A stretch of DNA of 64,000 nt, taken from NCBI GenBank assembly GCA_027625915.1, contig JANTQA010000029.1, forward strand, positions 2,170,001 to 2,234,000. The letters run 5' to 3'. The DNA is from Anaeramoeba flamelloides. Its lineage: Eukaryota > Metamonada > Anaeramoebidae. Below, piece after piece: positions 23,684 to 35,690 of the stretch. The position numbers and the translations under genes are program-made. Positions within the stretch are counted from its first letter, which is position 1. Each line of letters starts with the position of its first letter. The notes beneath the pieces are model-generated. The model did not search any database. It was not told the origin of the DNA and saw only the letters and a program-made list of their open reading frames with translations.

Positions 23684-24390
23684 TCATCTAAAAAAATTAG
23701 GTGAACACTTAGCTGTATCTAAGTTTTTCGGAGTAATTTTACGATCTTTGTCAGAATTTGGATTATAAAGGGGAAAAATTTTCACTTCATTTTCATTTTC
23801 TTTGACAAAAAGAGAGAAAAAATTCCAACCATTCTTCAAACTTTCTTTATTTGTACAATAAAGAAAAATTCTGTCCTTTGAATAAGAAATAGGAAAAAAA
23901 TTTTCTTTTGTAAATGTCAAAAATGATTTCTTAATTTTTTCCTGGTTTTTGATAAAATTGTACTTTTTTCATTAACTATGATACTTTTAGGGTGCACACA
24001 AACACCAGGAAACTTTTCAGCATGTTTGATGTGCTTTCTAAATTCTATTTGTTTTTAAAAAGAAAGGAAGTGATTTGGAGTCAAAACATCAAAAGAAAAT
24101 AGAAAATACTTTATCAAATTCAAACAAACCTAAACATCTCCAATATTTAAATACAATGTAATAAAATTACCACCAAAAACATCAAATATATGGCCAAGTT
24201 TTTGATGTTTGTTGCATACCAGAAAATTATCATAGTTAATGGCAAAAGCACCTTTTATCAAAAAAACAGGAAAAAATTAATACATCATTTTTGATGCTTA
24301 TGAAAGAAAAATTTTTTCCTATTTCTTATTCAAATGTCAGTATTTTTCTCTGTTGTACAAATAAAGAAAGTTTGAAGAAAAATTGGAATT
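23684..24390. repeat. Inverted-repeat element with a possible transposase remnant
   Basis: Arms of about 165 bp pair 23820-23985 with 24228-24390 around a 240 bp loop. On the minus strand, 23920-23684 is an open frame without a proper start context. It includes GWNFFSLFVKENENEVKIFP, loosely like the WxFGGxERxxGKxFxxPV strand region of ISXO2/Merlin-type transposases. Similar frames (ENEVKIF, ENKVKM) occur at about 40965 and 41855, so this is a repeated coding fragment rather than a single gene. The family assignment is tentative. Confidence 0.5.
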
Positions 24391-25011
24391 TGTGATCTCT
24401 TTGTATTGTTTCATTTGTTACTTTTTTATTCTATATATTTTTGTATATATTGGATGAACAAAGAACCTGTAAATGGAAGGAATATTGAATTTAAAAAAGA
24501 TCCGGAAAACAGATAATCAGTTAAGAATTTTTTCCCATTTTAATTTCCAATATCAGAAAAACCATTGAAAAAATATTGTTTCAATGGTACCATTAAAACG
24601 ATTAACTTTCAGTATTAAATTCTGTTCTCAAAATTATTTTACAAATCAAATTCTTTTGTCAATTCTTCGCAAACAAATGTTTTAATTTTTTTAATATAGC
24701 ACTTCAAAAGGTATTGTGTTAGGTTGTGTCCAGGGAAACACAAAAACGTGTGTTTGTCTTCATCATCATTATTGAATAAGAGAAACAAGAATCAAAAAGA
24801 ATTTTTATTTCAACTTTAACATAAAAATTTCCTTTTTAAGATTTTTTGTGAATTTTTTGTTTCTGTTCTTAAAATATTTGCAAATTTTAACAAAATTTTG
24901 AAACTGCTGTGTTCTACCAAAACAAACAAAAAAAAATTATTCATCTATGATCCCATCGTTTCTTTCTTTTCTCTTTGATGAAAAAAAAACAAAAAATAAA
25001 GGTTTATTCAG

Positions 25012-28000
25012 GGAGGGCTTGTATCAAAGCAAAGATCATTGGTATCAAGTTCACAATTGTTAAGCTATAATCCATCTTCAAATGAATGGAGGACTTATAA
25101 GATTCAAGACTTACCCGAAAAGGGAGGCCATTCTATGGCTGAACACGAAGATAAGTTATATATTTTAGGTGGCGTAAGAGGCAGCACCGTTGGTTTTTAT
25201 GAAATCGATCTTTCAGAGGAAAAAGCTCGTGTAATAGATAGCACTTTTGATGGATCAAATTTGATTTTTTTTTCTTTTGGATTAATTGGTCATGAGTTAT
25301 TAGTATGGGGTGGGCTTGAACACAATCTTTCAAGGATTTATGATAAGTTTATGTCTTATAATTTGATTGACGAAAAATGGGAAAATATTATTCCTTCATG
25401 TATTATTATCTTTTTTTTTTTTTTTTATCTCTTTTCTTGTTCAAGTTTTTTGAGTTTTCATTTTTTTTGCTTGTACTTTTTTTTGTTGAATAATTTTGAA
25501 AAGATGGGTGGAATTTGTCTTTGTTAAATTACAGCATCTAATACATTTTAATTTAAGAATTAAGGAATTCCAAAAACCTTTGAATTTCAACAATTTAATT
25601 TTTCTCATATTTACTGACTATCCTTATTTTATGGAATAACGAATTCATTTTTATACTACTAAAAAAATATTTTTTGACTTAACTCAATGTTTAGTATCGA
25701 TATCTTGTTATTTTAAGAATTTATAATTTAATTTTTATTCTTTAAAATTTGCAATTTGGAAGAACCATCTTTCTCGATCCAAATTTGAAATTTGCCTAAA
25801 AAGGTTTGAAAAATCAAAATTTCTCTTATAATAATTTCTCTCTAAATTTTTTTCAATAACTGTATGATTTAAATTTCGAGTGTACCAATATACTTGAAAA
25901 CAATTTCGATAGAACCAGTAATAATATCAAAAAAAAAAATGTTTTTTTGGTTTTGCCTTGTTTTCTTCGAATATTTTTTGGATCATTAAATTTTTTCATA
26001 AATTTTCTTAAAAAAATCTAAAAACTTAAAATGGGCAATATTTTGAATTTTCCTTTGATTTACTCATTTTTAAATCATTTTTTCTATTTACAGCATTGGG
26101 TTTAGTGCTCACAGAACCTAAAATTTCGATATTCCTTTTATTCACTGAACTTTTAAAACATTTTTATAGACTAATATATTGTATTTCCAATCTCCATAGG
26201 GCATAAAATTCGGATAGTCCTTAATGTTTATGAAAGGGGTTTCAAGAATTGTCCTCGGTCATAAAACCGAAACAATTGATTTTTTTCAACATTTATTTAA
26301 AGATTGCTTTTAAACCAACCCCATTGAACATTTATCTATTTAAAAATTTGATATATTCATTTTCTAACTAATAGAGTTTATTAGCACTACAAATTTAGTA
26401 AAAAAACTAAAAATATTAAGATATCACTTTTTGTACGTGTGTATTAGAATTTTCATAACGTATCAATAAATAGTGATTAATTTATCTATTCACGATAAGG
26501 TTGATTATTGCCAATTTAAGTTTTTTGCTGATAATCTGAATTATTTTCGACATTATTAAAGAATAATGATAATGGATAAATTCTAAACCATTTTCCAGTC
26601 AAAGGAACCTAGTTGTATTAATTGAATTGCAAGGGTTTAAAGAGTTTGAATTAATAATATTAGAAGAAAAAATTTATATTTTGTAAATTTTTAAAATTGA
26701 AATCTTTTTTTTTTTTCAATTTTTTTACGTAATTCATTTGTAAATTTTTTTTTTATTGCAAGATCTATAGTCACATGGCAAAAATTCTTTATTCTATTGT
26801 TACTAAAACAGTAAAAATGATTGTAGAGAAATAATATTTATTTCTATTGGAATTTTATTTTTTATCTTCAATCAATATCCAAATCAAACATTATTGTTGT
26901 TTTTTCTCAATACATCCTAAAGAATTTGGGTTTTTCAATTTTTAAGAAAATCTATTGATTTTAAGTTTTAATTCATATGGATACCAACTATTATTTGATG
27001 CGTAGTATTCTTCTTATTTCTTATTTGTTGATCAAAGGTCAATTATAAAAAATAATTCTTATTTGAAAAAAATACTTTTTTTTAGATTATCTTTGACTGA
27101 AACAAAGTTTAAACAACAAAAAAAAAATAAAAAATAAAACAACTGTTTTCTTTTTTAATTCATAAACTTAATATTATTTGTGTGTTGGATCTAATCAATT
27201 TACAAAACGAATAATAATAATAACAATATATATATATCTATTATAAACCTGATCATAACAATCATAATATGAATAGCTAACAATAATCCCGAACTGCGCT
27301 CGCATCATGGTACTTGCTTTGATGATACGGGATTTTGGATATATGGAGGACTAAATAACAGAAATAATAAGATCCAAGATTTCTGGCGTTTTGAATATTC
27401 AACAAGAAAATGGATCAAAATCAACCAAAATCAAGAGGAAGGTAAAAGACCAGGAAAGAGATTTTTTTCAACTTTATCATATGGCAAAAATGGGAATTTA
27501 TATTTATTTGGGGGACATGACGGATACAAATTTTACAATGATCTTTGGGAATTTAATGTTGGAGAAGAACAATGGAACTTAATTGCAGAGATACCAATTC
27601 AAACACAAGAAGATATCCCCTTACCAAGAAGATCCCATACCACGGTCTGTATAAATGGGGAAATTGTTGTGTTTGGGGGCAAAATAGGTAATATTTTAAC
27701 AAACACCGGGTGTATTAGAAGAGTATTTGACAGCAGCCTCTTTCAACGAGAAAAAAAATTCAAAAACGAAAATTTTTCAAAAGATTTCCTGCGATTGGCA
27801 GAAGAGCAAATAGGCTGCGATTTATTCATCCCGATCAAGGGCAACCAAAAAATTGGAATCCATACACCTTTATTGATTAATAGAATTTTCCCACAATTTG
27901 CAAGTATGGACAAAAACAATGCAATTCAATACCTCAAGCAATTATATGACGGCTTAAAAATCAATAAAAAAACAGATAGAGTCATCGATCTCCTCAATGA

Positions 28001-28307
28001 TAAGCAAAATTACGATGTTATTTTAATCATCAACAATGGACAAAAAAAATTATACTTGCACAAATGTGTTTTGATTGCTAGAAGTAATCTGTTCCGTAAT
28101 ATTTTTTCTTGGAATAACCAGAAAAAAATTGAAATGAAGGATCCAATCGGCTTATCAGAAGATAGCTGGGACATATTATTGGATTTTATTTATTCTGGAA
28201 ATCTTCCATTGCAAATAAATTCCATTATAAAAAAAGAATTAGAAAAAAGCATTGGCATTTTTCAGTTTTTTTCCGATACCTTGCAACAATTTATACTTGA
28301 AAACTAA
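25012..28307 (+). CDS. Kelch-repeat and BTB domain protein, 5'-incomplete
   Basis: Exon A (25012-25399) begins right after an AG acceptor (TTATTCAG) with the kelch double-Gly GGLVSKQRS. It contains further repeats (LYILGGVRG, ELLVWGG and W residues at the usual spacing). Exon B (27277-28307) continues with IYGGLNN, LYLFGGHDGYKFYNDLWEF and IVVFGGKIGN. It then has a degenerate first BTB-like stretch (CDLFIPI...IGIHTPLLINRIFPQF) and a better second BTB (YDVILIINNGQKKLYLHKCV with HK-VL-ARS-FR). A GTATTA donor at 25400 and AG at 27275-27276 keep the frame, with a 1.88 kb intron. The order kelch then two BTBs recalls LZTR1-type proteins, often CUL3 adaptors; that role is inference. At least 472 residues are encoded. 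The exon with the start codon and first kelch strand was not found. TAA stop. Confidence 0.88.
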
Positions 28308-28394
28308 CTCAAACAATTTTTTTTATTTTTTTTGACACTATTCTTTTTTCGTGCTCTAAAAATATCTTTTATTATTATTAGAAAGTAATATTTC

Positions 28395-28418
28395 AAAAAA
28401 AAAAAAAAAAAAAAAAAA
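28395..28418. repeat. A24 homopolymer
   Basis: An uninterrupted A run about 90 bp after the kelch/BTB stop codon. It is genomic, not a tail by itself. It may mark the old insertion of a retroposed sequence, but no flanking duplication was seen. Confidence 0.7.
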
Positions 28419-28848
28419 CAATCCAGGGGATTATTGAATTAACCAACCTCACCCGAAAAAAACTTTTGATTCATTTCAAATAATCATCATTCACATTTTT
28501 TTTAATAATTATACATCTATTTATAAACTATTTCATATCAAAAACTGAATATTTAGAGGTTTCGTTTTTTATTATTTATTTTCAAACAATTAAAAAAAAA
28601 TTAAATAATGATCTTCAAAGAGAAAACAATGTTTAATAAGGATTAACTAAGAAACAACAATTCATCATTATCTTTGCTATTAATAATTAAATAATGTAAA
28701 CTAAAATTCCAAAATGTTCGAAACAGTTAAAATTGTTCAAGAAATTATAATAATACAATTTCATTCAAAGTGGAAATAATTTTGATTTTTGAAAAAATAT
28801 GAATATCATTTTTTCATCTTTTCGTTTTCATTTTCTTTTTTGAATTAC

Positions 28849-29694
28849 TTAAGGGAGTCGCCACAGTAAAGGAAAATTTTTCATTTTTTTGAAATTTTGA
28901 AGAGGATCAGAAAATAAAATTTTTTTACTATGGTTAATTCATTTATTTTTATTATTTAAAGTACCCCATTCATTAGATTTTTTAATTTTTTTTTCAATAT
29001 TTCAAAGAAATAGACACAATAGAATGTTTAGAAGAATTGCTTAAAATATTGTTTTGAATGTTGAATGATTTATCTTTTATCCTTATCTCAACATTCTATT
29101 ATTGCATTTAATTTTTTCATTTATTATTTATTCATCATTTTTGAATTTTTTTAATCATGACAACAAAAAGCAATAAGAAAGATTTTTTTATCAGTGACAT
29201 TTTAGTTAAATGGATTTTGTTTTAGAAGAACAACACCGTTACATTTGGGAGAGTTACGAGATGTAATACCAATCGGGTTTTTAATAGCTAGAAGGTTTCC
29301 AAAAAAAAAAAAATAATTATCCCAAAATATTTCGGATTCTATAACTGGTTACAGTTGAAAACACTTGGATTTGGTGTAATTGGAGAAGTGAATATGATTA
29401 TATTTTATCAAATTTTAAATCACAAAATAGCGATAAGTTTTATTCTCAGAATTTAAAATTATCTTTTCCCAAAAAAAAAACTAATAAATATAAAAAAAAT
29501 TAAAATAAAACAAATTTTATCAATTATTTACTCTTTTTTTTATTGTTTAGCATTACTAAAAAAAAAATATCAAATAATTTTTTTGTAAAATTTTTTTACA
29601 GAATCAACGATCACACTTCACTAAAATAAAATACTCTTTTCTTACATCTCTCTCAAATTTTTATCATGTCTTACGGTGTAGTTACCCCCTTAAC
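28849..29694. mobile_element. Possible TTAA-flanked element of about 850 bp
   Basis: The left edge reads TTAAGGGAGTCGCCACAGTAAA. Read inward, the right edge is TTAAGGGGGTAACTACACCGTA. The shared TTAAGGG(A/G)GT ends inside TTAA resemble a piggyBac-type target site, but the inverted repeat is short and imperfect. The interior has no gene. The outside flanks belong to repeat D-like sequence. A related end (TTAAGGGGGTA) occurs near 30010. Confidence 0.3.
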
Positions 29695-30039
29695 CAATTT
29701 TTTTGATCAATAAATTTTTCAACAATTGATATTAGGTTAAAAATTTGTTGTTCCAAATAGAAGAACTCAAATAAAATTAATTGGTAGTATCTAAAACTTT
29801 GATCTATCAATAATTGTTGATCGAATTAAAAATTAAAATTACCAATGTATTTTTTTGTTCTACTCTCTTCAAAAATTTCAAAGTAGCTCATTGATTTAGT
29901 ACTATTAATAATTATTTATTTTTTGTTTGGTGAGTATTATAATTTATCAAGAATTGTTAACATTTCACTTAGTTAATGGGTTCTAATTTGGTATTTCACC
30001 ATAGAACTGATTAAGGGGGTAGTATTTTTGAAAAATAAA

Positions 30040-31428
30040 ATCAAATCTTCGAAAAGATCTTTTGAAATTTTTTTGTTGTAATTTGTATTTCGGCTTATAA
30101 AATGGAGTTATCCTCATTTAAAAAATTTATTAATTTGAATCACTTTTTCAAAATCCAAAAATTTGCATGTTTCCAATATAAAACTCAAAAAAGTAATCAA
30201 TTGTTTTTAATTGCCAATTAAGTTAATTCTTGAAAATGGGGTAACATATTTTTCATTTTCGGTTGGAAAATATTGATTTTGAAAGAAAATTATTTATTTT
30301 TTTATTATTTTTGATGATTAATATTTCAATTCAGATATTAGCCAATAAAACTTGATGAAGTATAGTTGATTCAATAAATGAATATTTTGCAGAAGCTTAA
30401 ATACAGACTATCAATTAAATTGAGATCTATTAAGCAAAAAACTTTTTTTTCTTTAATGTTTTAAAAAAGTTGTTTTCTGATGATAAAAAAATGAAAAAAA
30501 ATTGCAAAAAAATTTTCAATTTTGAAAAATTTTTGTAACAAATTGTTTGGTCTTATACACAAGAATCTTTATAACAATTTAAATCATTTTTGTTAGAAAA
30601 AAAATGTTTTTGAACTTTGAGGATAAAATTAACTAATTCCCAAATATCTTTTATAAAATTTTATTTTTAAAAATAGAATTTCAACTTAAAACAAAAACAA
30701 AATTTCTTGGGTTAAATTTTTAAATGACTTTAAAAATTTAATTATTATAACTATGGTTCTGATAAAAAAATACAATTATTTATTAATCGGTGGAATATAT
30801 CATTTTTTTGGTTAACCAAAAGTTTTATCTCAAAAAAGAAAAAAAATCTTTATATTAATATTACTGGTAACGAAGACGTGTTATAGTAAAATAATGATCA
30901 AAATGATACTAAACGGGGTAAAAACTTGTTTTAATGTGAGAAATAAAATGAATATAATAGTTTTTCTTTTCCAGAAAAAATGGATTAAAAAAATTGATCT
31001 CATTAAACTATTCTTCTTTTATGGCTTTTTGATTCGATCAGAATTTTTTGACACTTGGCATATACAAAATTGGTAAGTAGAGAATACCACCAATAACATA
31101 TTTTAAAATTTTGCCTTGTTGTCGTCGAAGACTGATCCCTTAAGGGGTTTTCAAGTTACAAGCTAAAATTTGAAAAGACTTCAAAATTGTAAAAGTAATT
31201 GTAAAAAATATTAATAACAGCTTGAGAAATTGTTTTGTGTTTACAGATTTTAAATGAAAGTTATTAAATATTAAAATCAAATTTTAGTAGGATAATAAGA
31301 AAGGTAAAAATTATTAAAATTGTGAAATTTTTCCATTTTTTTGAATAGGAATGCTTAGTATATAAATTTAAATGAGATTATAGATCTCTATTTCGAGAGG
31401 GTTATTATTATACGTAATTTCCCCATTT
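30040..31428. other. Gene-free AT-rich stretch
   Basis: Sequence without recognisable genes on either strand. Short frames are A/T homopolymer products. There is a slight rise in GC toward the right end, where a small coding-like segment begins. Confidence 0.4.
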
Positions 31429-31539
31429 TCACCAGAAAACTTCGTTCTTAACAAGAGGATTCGAAAGAAATGTAGCGAAGGGTAGTTCCTCCAAATAATG
31501 ATTTCTTGCTACGAAACGAAAGTAAATTATGAAATTCAT
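31429..31539 (-). CDS. Coding-like small frame, possible last exon
   Basis: On the minus strand a frame from ATG 31539 to TGA 31431-31429 encodes 36 residues, MNFIIYFRFVARNHYLEELP followed by FATFLSNPLVKNEVFW. Composition is clearly richer in C and G than the neighbourhood. An internal AG acceptor just before the RNHYLEEL codons suggests it may instead be the last exon of a spliced gene. It lies about 0.8 kb downstream of OST4 on the same strand. No family recognised. Confidence 0.3.
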   Translation of the reverse strand: MNFIIYFRFVARNHYLEELPFATFLSNPLVKNEVFW

Positions 31540-32323
31540 TCAAGAAACTTATTTGATTTGAGTGTAAAGGAGAGTCTTGTTTCAAATTTGGAAAAATTCC
31601 TTTTTTGTGGGATTGTGGGATAATTATTTCTGTTTCGTTGAGAAAAATAACAAAAAAGATCGAATTTCTTGTTATTTTGATTATTTGAAAAGAAGTTTAT
31701 TTTATTCTTTGTTTTGGTAAATTATAAAGTTTGTCATTTGTGCTTGGTGAGGTAGGTTATGATTAGTCTTTGTAAGTAAACTTTTGTTATGATCAGATCA
31801 AAATTATAAGAATTGGTTGGTATTTGGATATTGTGTTTCAATTAATTTTTCAAAGGTTGTGGAAACTTTGAACTGGAATTAGAGGAGAACTGTTTGGGAT
31901 CACCTTGTGAATTTTTTCATGTTTTTTGAGATTTATCAAAATCTAATTTTTGGGTTTATTTTTTAGGGGTTTTGGTTTTGCGATCAAAAATTGTAAAAGA
32001 AAAAAAGTAAATCAAAATGAAAAAGGAAAAAAAAATTGAATAAAAAAGATCAACAATTTCTGAAAACTTCTCATGAACTGAAGAGACCTTTATTATTTTT
32101 ATTTTCCTTTTTGTTTAGATTGTTTTTTTTTTTTTTTTGAAAGTAAACAATACAAAAAATGTGATTTATCTTGCACCAACAGCAACTAATTTGTCGTGAT
32201 TAAATAAAAAGTGTTTTTTTAAACTGTTGGCTAGTTGATTTGTTGTGTTATTGGTTGTTTGTTAAAAGATTTATTTTGTTGTGAGTCGTATCTGGTTGTT
32301 TCATTCATAAGAAGAGGTTTTTT

Positions 32324-32431
32324 TTATTTTTCTTCAATTTCTTCTGCTCCGAGAAAAAAGAACACAATCAAGGCTACAATAGCAATTCCTAATAAATTTA
32401 CAAAGAAAAGAAGTTGGCTATCTGTAATCAT
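32324..32431 (-). CDS. ost4: Oligosaccharyltransferase subunit OST4
   Basis: This 35-residue single-pass membrane protein begins MITDSQLLFFVNLLGIAIVA and ends in an acidic tail (GAEEIEEK). Human OST4 starts MITDVQLAIFANMLG, so the diagnostic MI-D-QL...N-LG pattern is kept. OST4 sits in the ER membrane and stabilises the STT3-containing oligosaccharyltransferase that transfers glycan to Asn residues of secretory proteins. Family length is 36-37 residues, so this is full length. ATG at 32431-32429, TAA at 32326-32324. An overlapping plus-strand frame is its antisense shadow. Upstream (32440-32600) is a somewhat GC-richer 5' region with another short minus frame from ATG 32584, perhaps an upstream ORF or leader. 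Confidence 0.88.
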   Translation of the reverse strand: MITDSQLLFFVNLLGIAIVALIVFFFLGAEEIEEK

Positions 32432-32969
32432 AAAAAAAGGTGTTAAACAAAACTAAATTTTGTAGTTGAACAATTAAACGAAAAGGAAAAAAGTTAAAAA
32501 AATGTTAAACATAAAATACAGAAAGAAAATCAAATCGGACAAGTTTTGACCGTCGACGAAGAGAGTTTTTAGTATTTTTCTCATTTAATTGTTGGTTTAT
32601 CAAACTCTGTAAAGTTAATACAAAAATTTTCTTTTTTTATCTTAGCAAATCATCAAAGTATTTTACTTTAATGGTGGAAATAAATTTTTGATTATTAAGG
32701 GTATATGTTCTTATGAATTCTGAAGTTATTTGTACAAAAGCCATCTTTGAGTTGTGTTTAAGACTTTTGATGTCTTTATTCACTTATTAGTATAACATAT
32801 TTTGACATAAAAAAAGTCCGTTTTTATTATTTTTTGTTCACTTGTGATCAAAAATAATGTTACCCAAAACCTAATACGAAGTTTTCAAAATTTAAAATCT
32901 GTGTTACTTTTTTCTTCAAATTCCAATCCAACATATAAGAAACTACTGAAAAGTTATCTAAGTCCATAA

Positions 32970-33190
32970 TAATTTTGAAAGTAAACACCTTGATTTTTTG
33001 AGTAATTTTTCAATTAGGAAATATATTTGTTGAAATTTTTGTAATTTTCTCAATTTAAAGTAATATTTATTATTTTTAGATTGATAAAAAATTTACTAAA
33101 CTTTTAACTCTTTTTCTGAGAAAAATTTATTCATTTGATATTTGTTTTTTGGAATTTTTTTTTTAATAATAAAACTTTAAGAAATCAATA
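32970..33190 (+). repeat. Dispersed repeat E, copy 3
   Basis: Matches 13258-13490 in order: GAAAGTAAAC, then AATTAGGAAATATATTTG, then GTAATTTTCTCAATTT, then a TTTTTTAATAATAAAACTTT end. Diverged and non-coding. Confidence 0.4.
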
Positions 33191-34084
33191 CTAAACTCTA
33201 ATTCAAACCTTTTTAACATACTAAAATTTTAATTTTTGAAAAAAAAACTTTATTAATTAATTATATATGAAATACCAAATTAAAACCATTTACGAATTGA
33301 ATTTTTAATAATTGTGTATAAATTTCAATAATCAAAAACAAAAAATAAAAAATTATCAATACTAATAAATTAAGACTGTATTGAAAATTTTATAGAATTT
33401 AAAACAAAAAATACATTATATATTGTATTGTCAGGGTTAAATGAAATTTCATCTAATCTATTAAAGAGAGACTTTTGAAGTGACTAAATTTTAAGACTTC
33501 TAATTTAAAGAGTATCTAAATAGATACAGTTATCAGAAGTATTTGAATCTTAATTTAGTTTTCTAAAAAAAAAATAAAAAGAAAATAACTAATAAAAAAT
33601 GAAGAATTGGGAAAAAAATGATTGAAAGAAAAGAACGAAGAGTAGAAAAAATAAATAGGTTTAAAATAATTGTGGTAAGAGACTTGAAATTGTCTGGTTT
33701 AAATGAATTTGTTAATATGATTTATTTTATCTTGAGTTCCTACTTCCTAATTAAGTGTTGAGACATGCTAGTTAGAATATATTCTATAGTAATGTCATAA
33801 TTTCTTTAATGTATTTTTTTCCTCAATAATTTATCTGTGTTTCTTTTTTCACTATTATGTGTAGAGTCAAAATTTTGATTTTTTTGATTAATTTATTCCA
33901 GTTTTTTCTGGTTCTCTCATATTTTTCACAATCAGATCTGACTTAGTTTATATCATCAATTTTTTTGTTAAAAACAGTTGCGTTATTTGGAAATTACTTC
34001 CTTTTCCCATCGGTGTATGTATCTAGCCTACATATAACAAAAGGATTTGAGTTTTAATAATATAGATGATGATTTTTAGTAAAG

Positions 34085-34815
34085 TGGGGTGGTTTTTTCT
34101 TTAAAGTTTTCTGGGAACTGGCTAATCTTTAGGTATCAAAAAATACATTAGTAATTTTTTTGAAATTCTATAAGTAATTATTGATCGATTGAATGACTAG
34201 ATATCATCTAATAATTAGATATGGGTTCTTCTATTTTAAAGAGCAAAACTGCTACCTAATATCACCCACTGGAAAAAATTATTCTATTGAATGAAACATG
34301 CTTCTTGATTCAAAAAATAAAATTAACTAAAAAAAATCTAAAAAGAGATGAAAAAATGATTTTCAAATTTTTCAAAAATAAAAATTATTTACAAAATTCA
34401 TAAAATTTTATTACATCATAGTTTAAATTGGTATAAATGTGTTAAAAATTTTGAATTTTCGTTTATTTTTACTAAATATATTTTATCTATTTCTTTGATC
34501 AATTAATGTATAGTTCTTCACAAAAAGAAGATATATACTTTTTCTTTTGAAGCCTGTATGAAACGTTTCTGTACTCATTATTTTGACAATATTACATTTT
34601 GTTAAAGAACATGTGTGCACTTTTTTTTTTTGTGTTTTTCAATAATACAACTTTAGGAATTTAATACCTTATTTAATTCAGGTTTATTATTGGTTTCTTT
34701 GATCCGGTTGATGTATAGGTCTTCTCTAACAATAAAAAAACAAACACTTTTTTTTTTTTAAAAACACAAATTAAAAATTTCTATAGCTTATTATTTTGAC
34801 AACACTACTTAAATT
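34085..34815. repeat. Dispersed repeat D, copies 3-5
   Basis: A plus-strand piece (34085-34265) matches 6150-6330. It is followed by two minus-strand pieces (34480-34620 and 34690-34815) that share GATGTATAG(T/G)TCTTC and end in CTTATTATTTTGACAA. The two minus pieces are near-tandem, and the same sequence recurs at 40640-40760 and 62030-62075. Confidence 0.45.
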
Positions 34816-35076
34816 TCTACTTACAAATTCCTTAAAAATACACTGAAGAAGATATTTATCCAATTAGTTATCTATTTAAAGCTTTATTTGAACCCTAGTG
34901 CTAATAGTGGGAAAAATCTTTAATTTGTAACGAAGTTCATTTTACTCTTGAATTGCTATTTTTTCCTTTTGTATACTTTGACAATATAACAAAAAAATAA
35001 AAAAAATGATACAACTTCTTTTTTTAAATAAAGCTATTTTAATTTATCAATGGTCGGTCATCAAACGCCATCCAAA

Positions 35077-35137
35077 AATAAAAGATGGGCATTTTCATAA
35101 GAAATTATGAATTCATTAGATGCGCCCATCTTTTATT
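35077..35137. repeat. Compact GC-containing hairpin
   Basis: Perfect 14 bp arms AATAAAAGATGGGC (35077-35090) and GCCCATCTTTTATT (35124-35137) enclose a 33 bp loop. It lies about 550 bp beyond the RasGEF stop codon, in that gene's 3' direction. It could be a tiny mobile element or an RNA structure. A role in 3' end formation is only a guess. Confidence 0.6.
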
Positions 35138-35570
35138 ATCATTGTTTTTAACAAACAATCAAAAAGATAAAATTATATTAAATTGTATGATCAGTTGAGT
35201 TTTAATTTGAATTAGAAAAACAACAAATACCAATTTAAAAAAAAAAATAAATTATATGAAAAAAACTGAAAAAAAAACACCTGCCATTTAGTTAATAATT
35301 TTCATTTTTATTTTTATTTTTATTTAATAACAATAAAGTATTTTAGGCTTTACAATAAAGAAAATTAAAAAAAGAAAAAAAAATTTAAAGAATCTATCAG
35401 ATAAATAAATGATAAATATATATATTATAAAACAAAAAAAAAAAATATTTTCAAGATAAGTCTCATTAACATTATTTAATACAAATGATAAATAAGTATC
35501 AATACAACAATAAGAAGTAACAAAGTAAAAAGAAGGAGAAAATAAAAAAAAAATAACAAGATAAAAAGTA

Positions 35571-35613
35571 GAAGAAGAAGAAGAAGAAGAAGAAGAAAGA
35601 AAGAAAGAAAGAA
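35571..35613. repeat. (GAA)n/(GAAA)n microsatellite
   Basis: GAA repeated about nine times passes into GAAA repeated four to five times, just downstream of the RasGEF stop codon. The antisense frame reads as poly-Ser and is not a gene. Confidence 0.85.
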
Positions 35614-35690
35614 TATGGAAATTGAGAAAAGTGAAGAAGAAAAAGGAAAAAATAAAAAAAATGAAAAGAAAAAGAACTAATAACAACAAA

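Noticed and set aside
32235-32456. 73-codon plus-strand frame
   Set aside because: It starts at TTG and is the antisense shadow of the OST4 gene.
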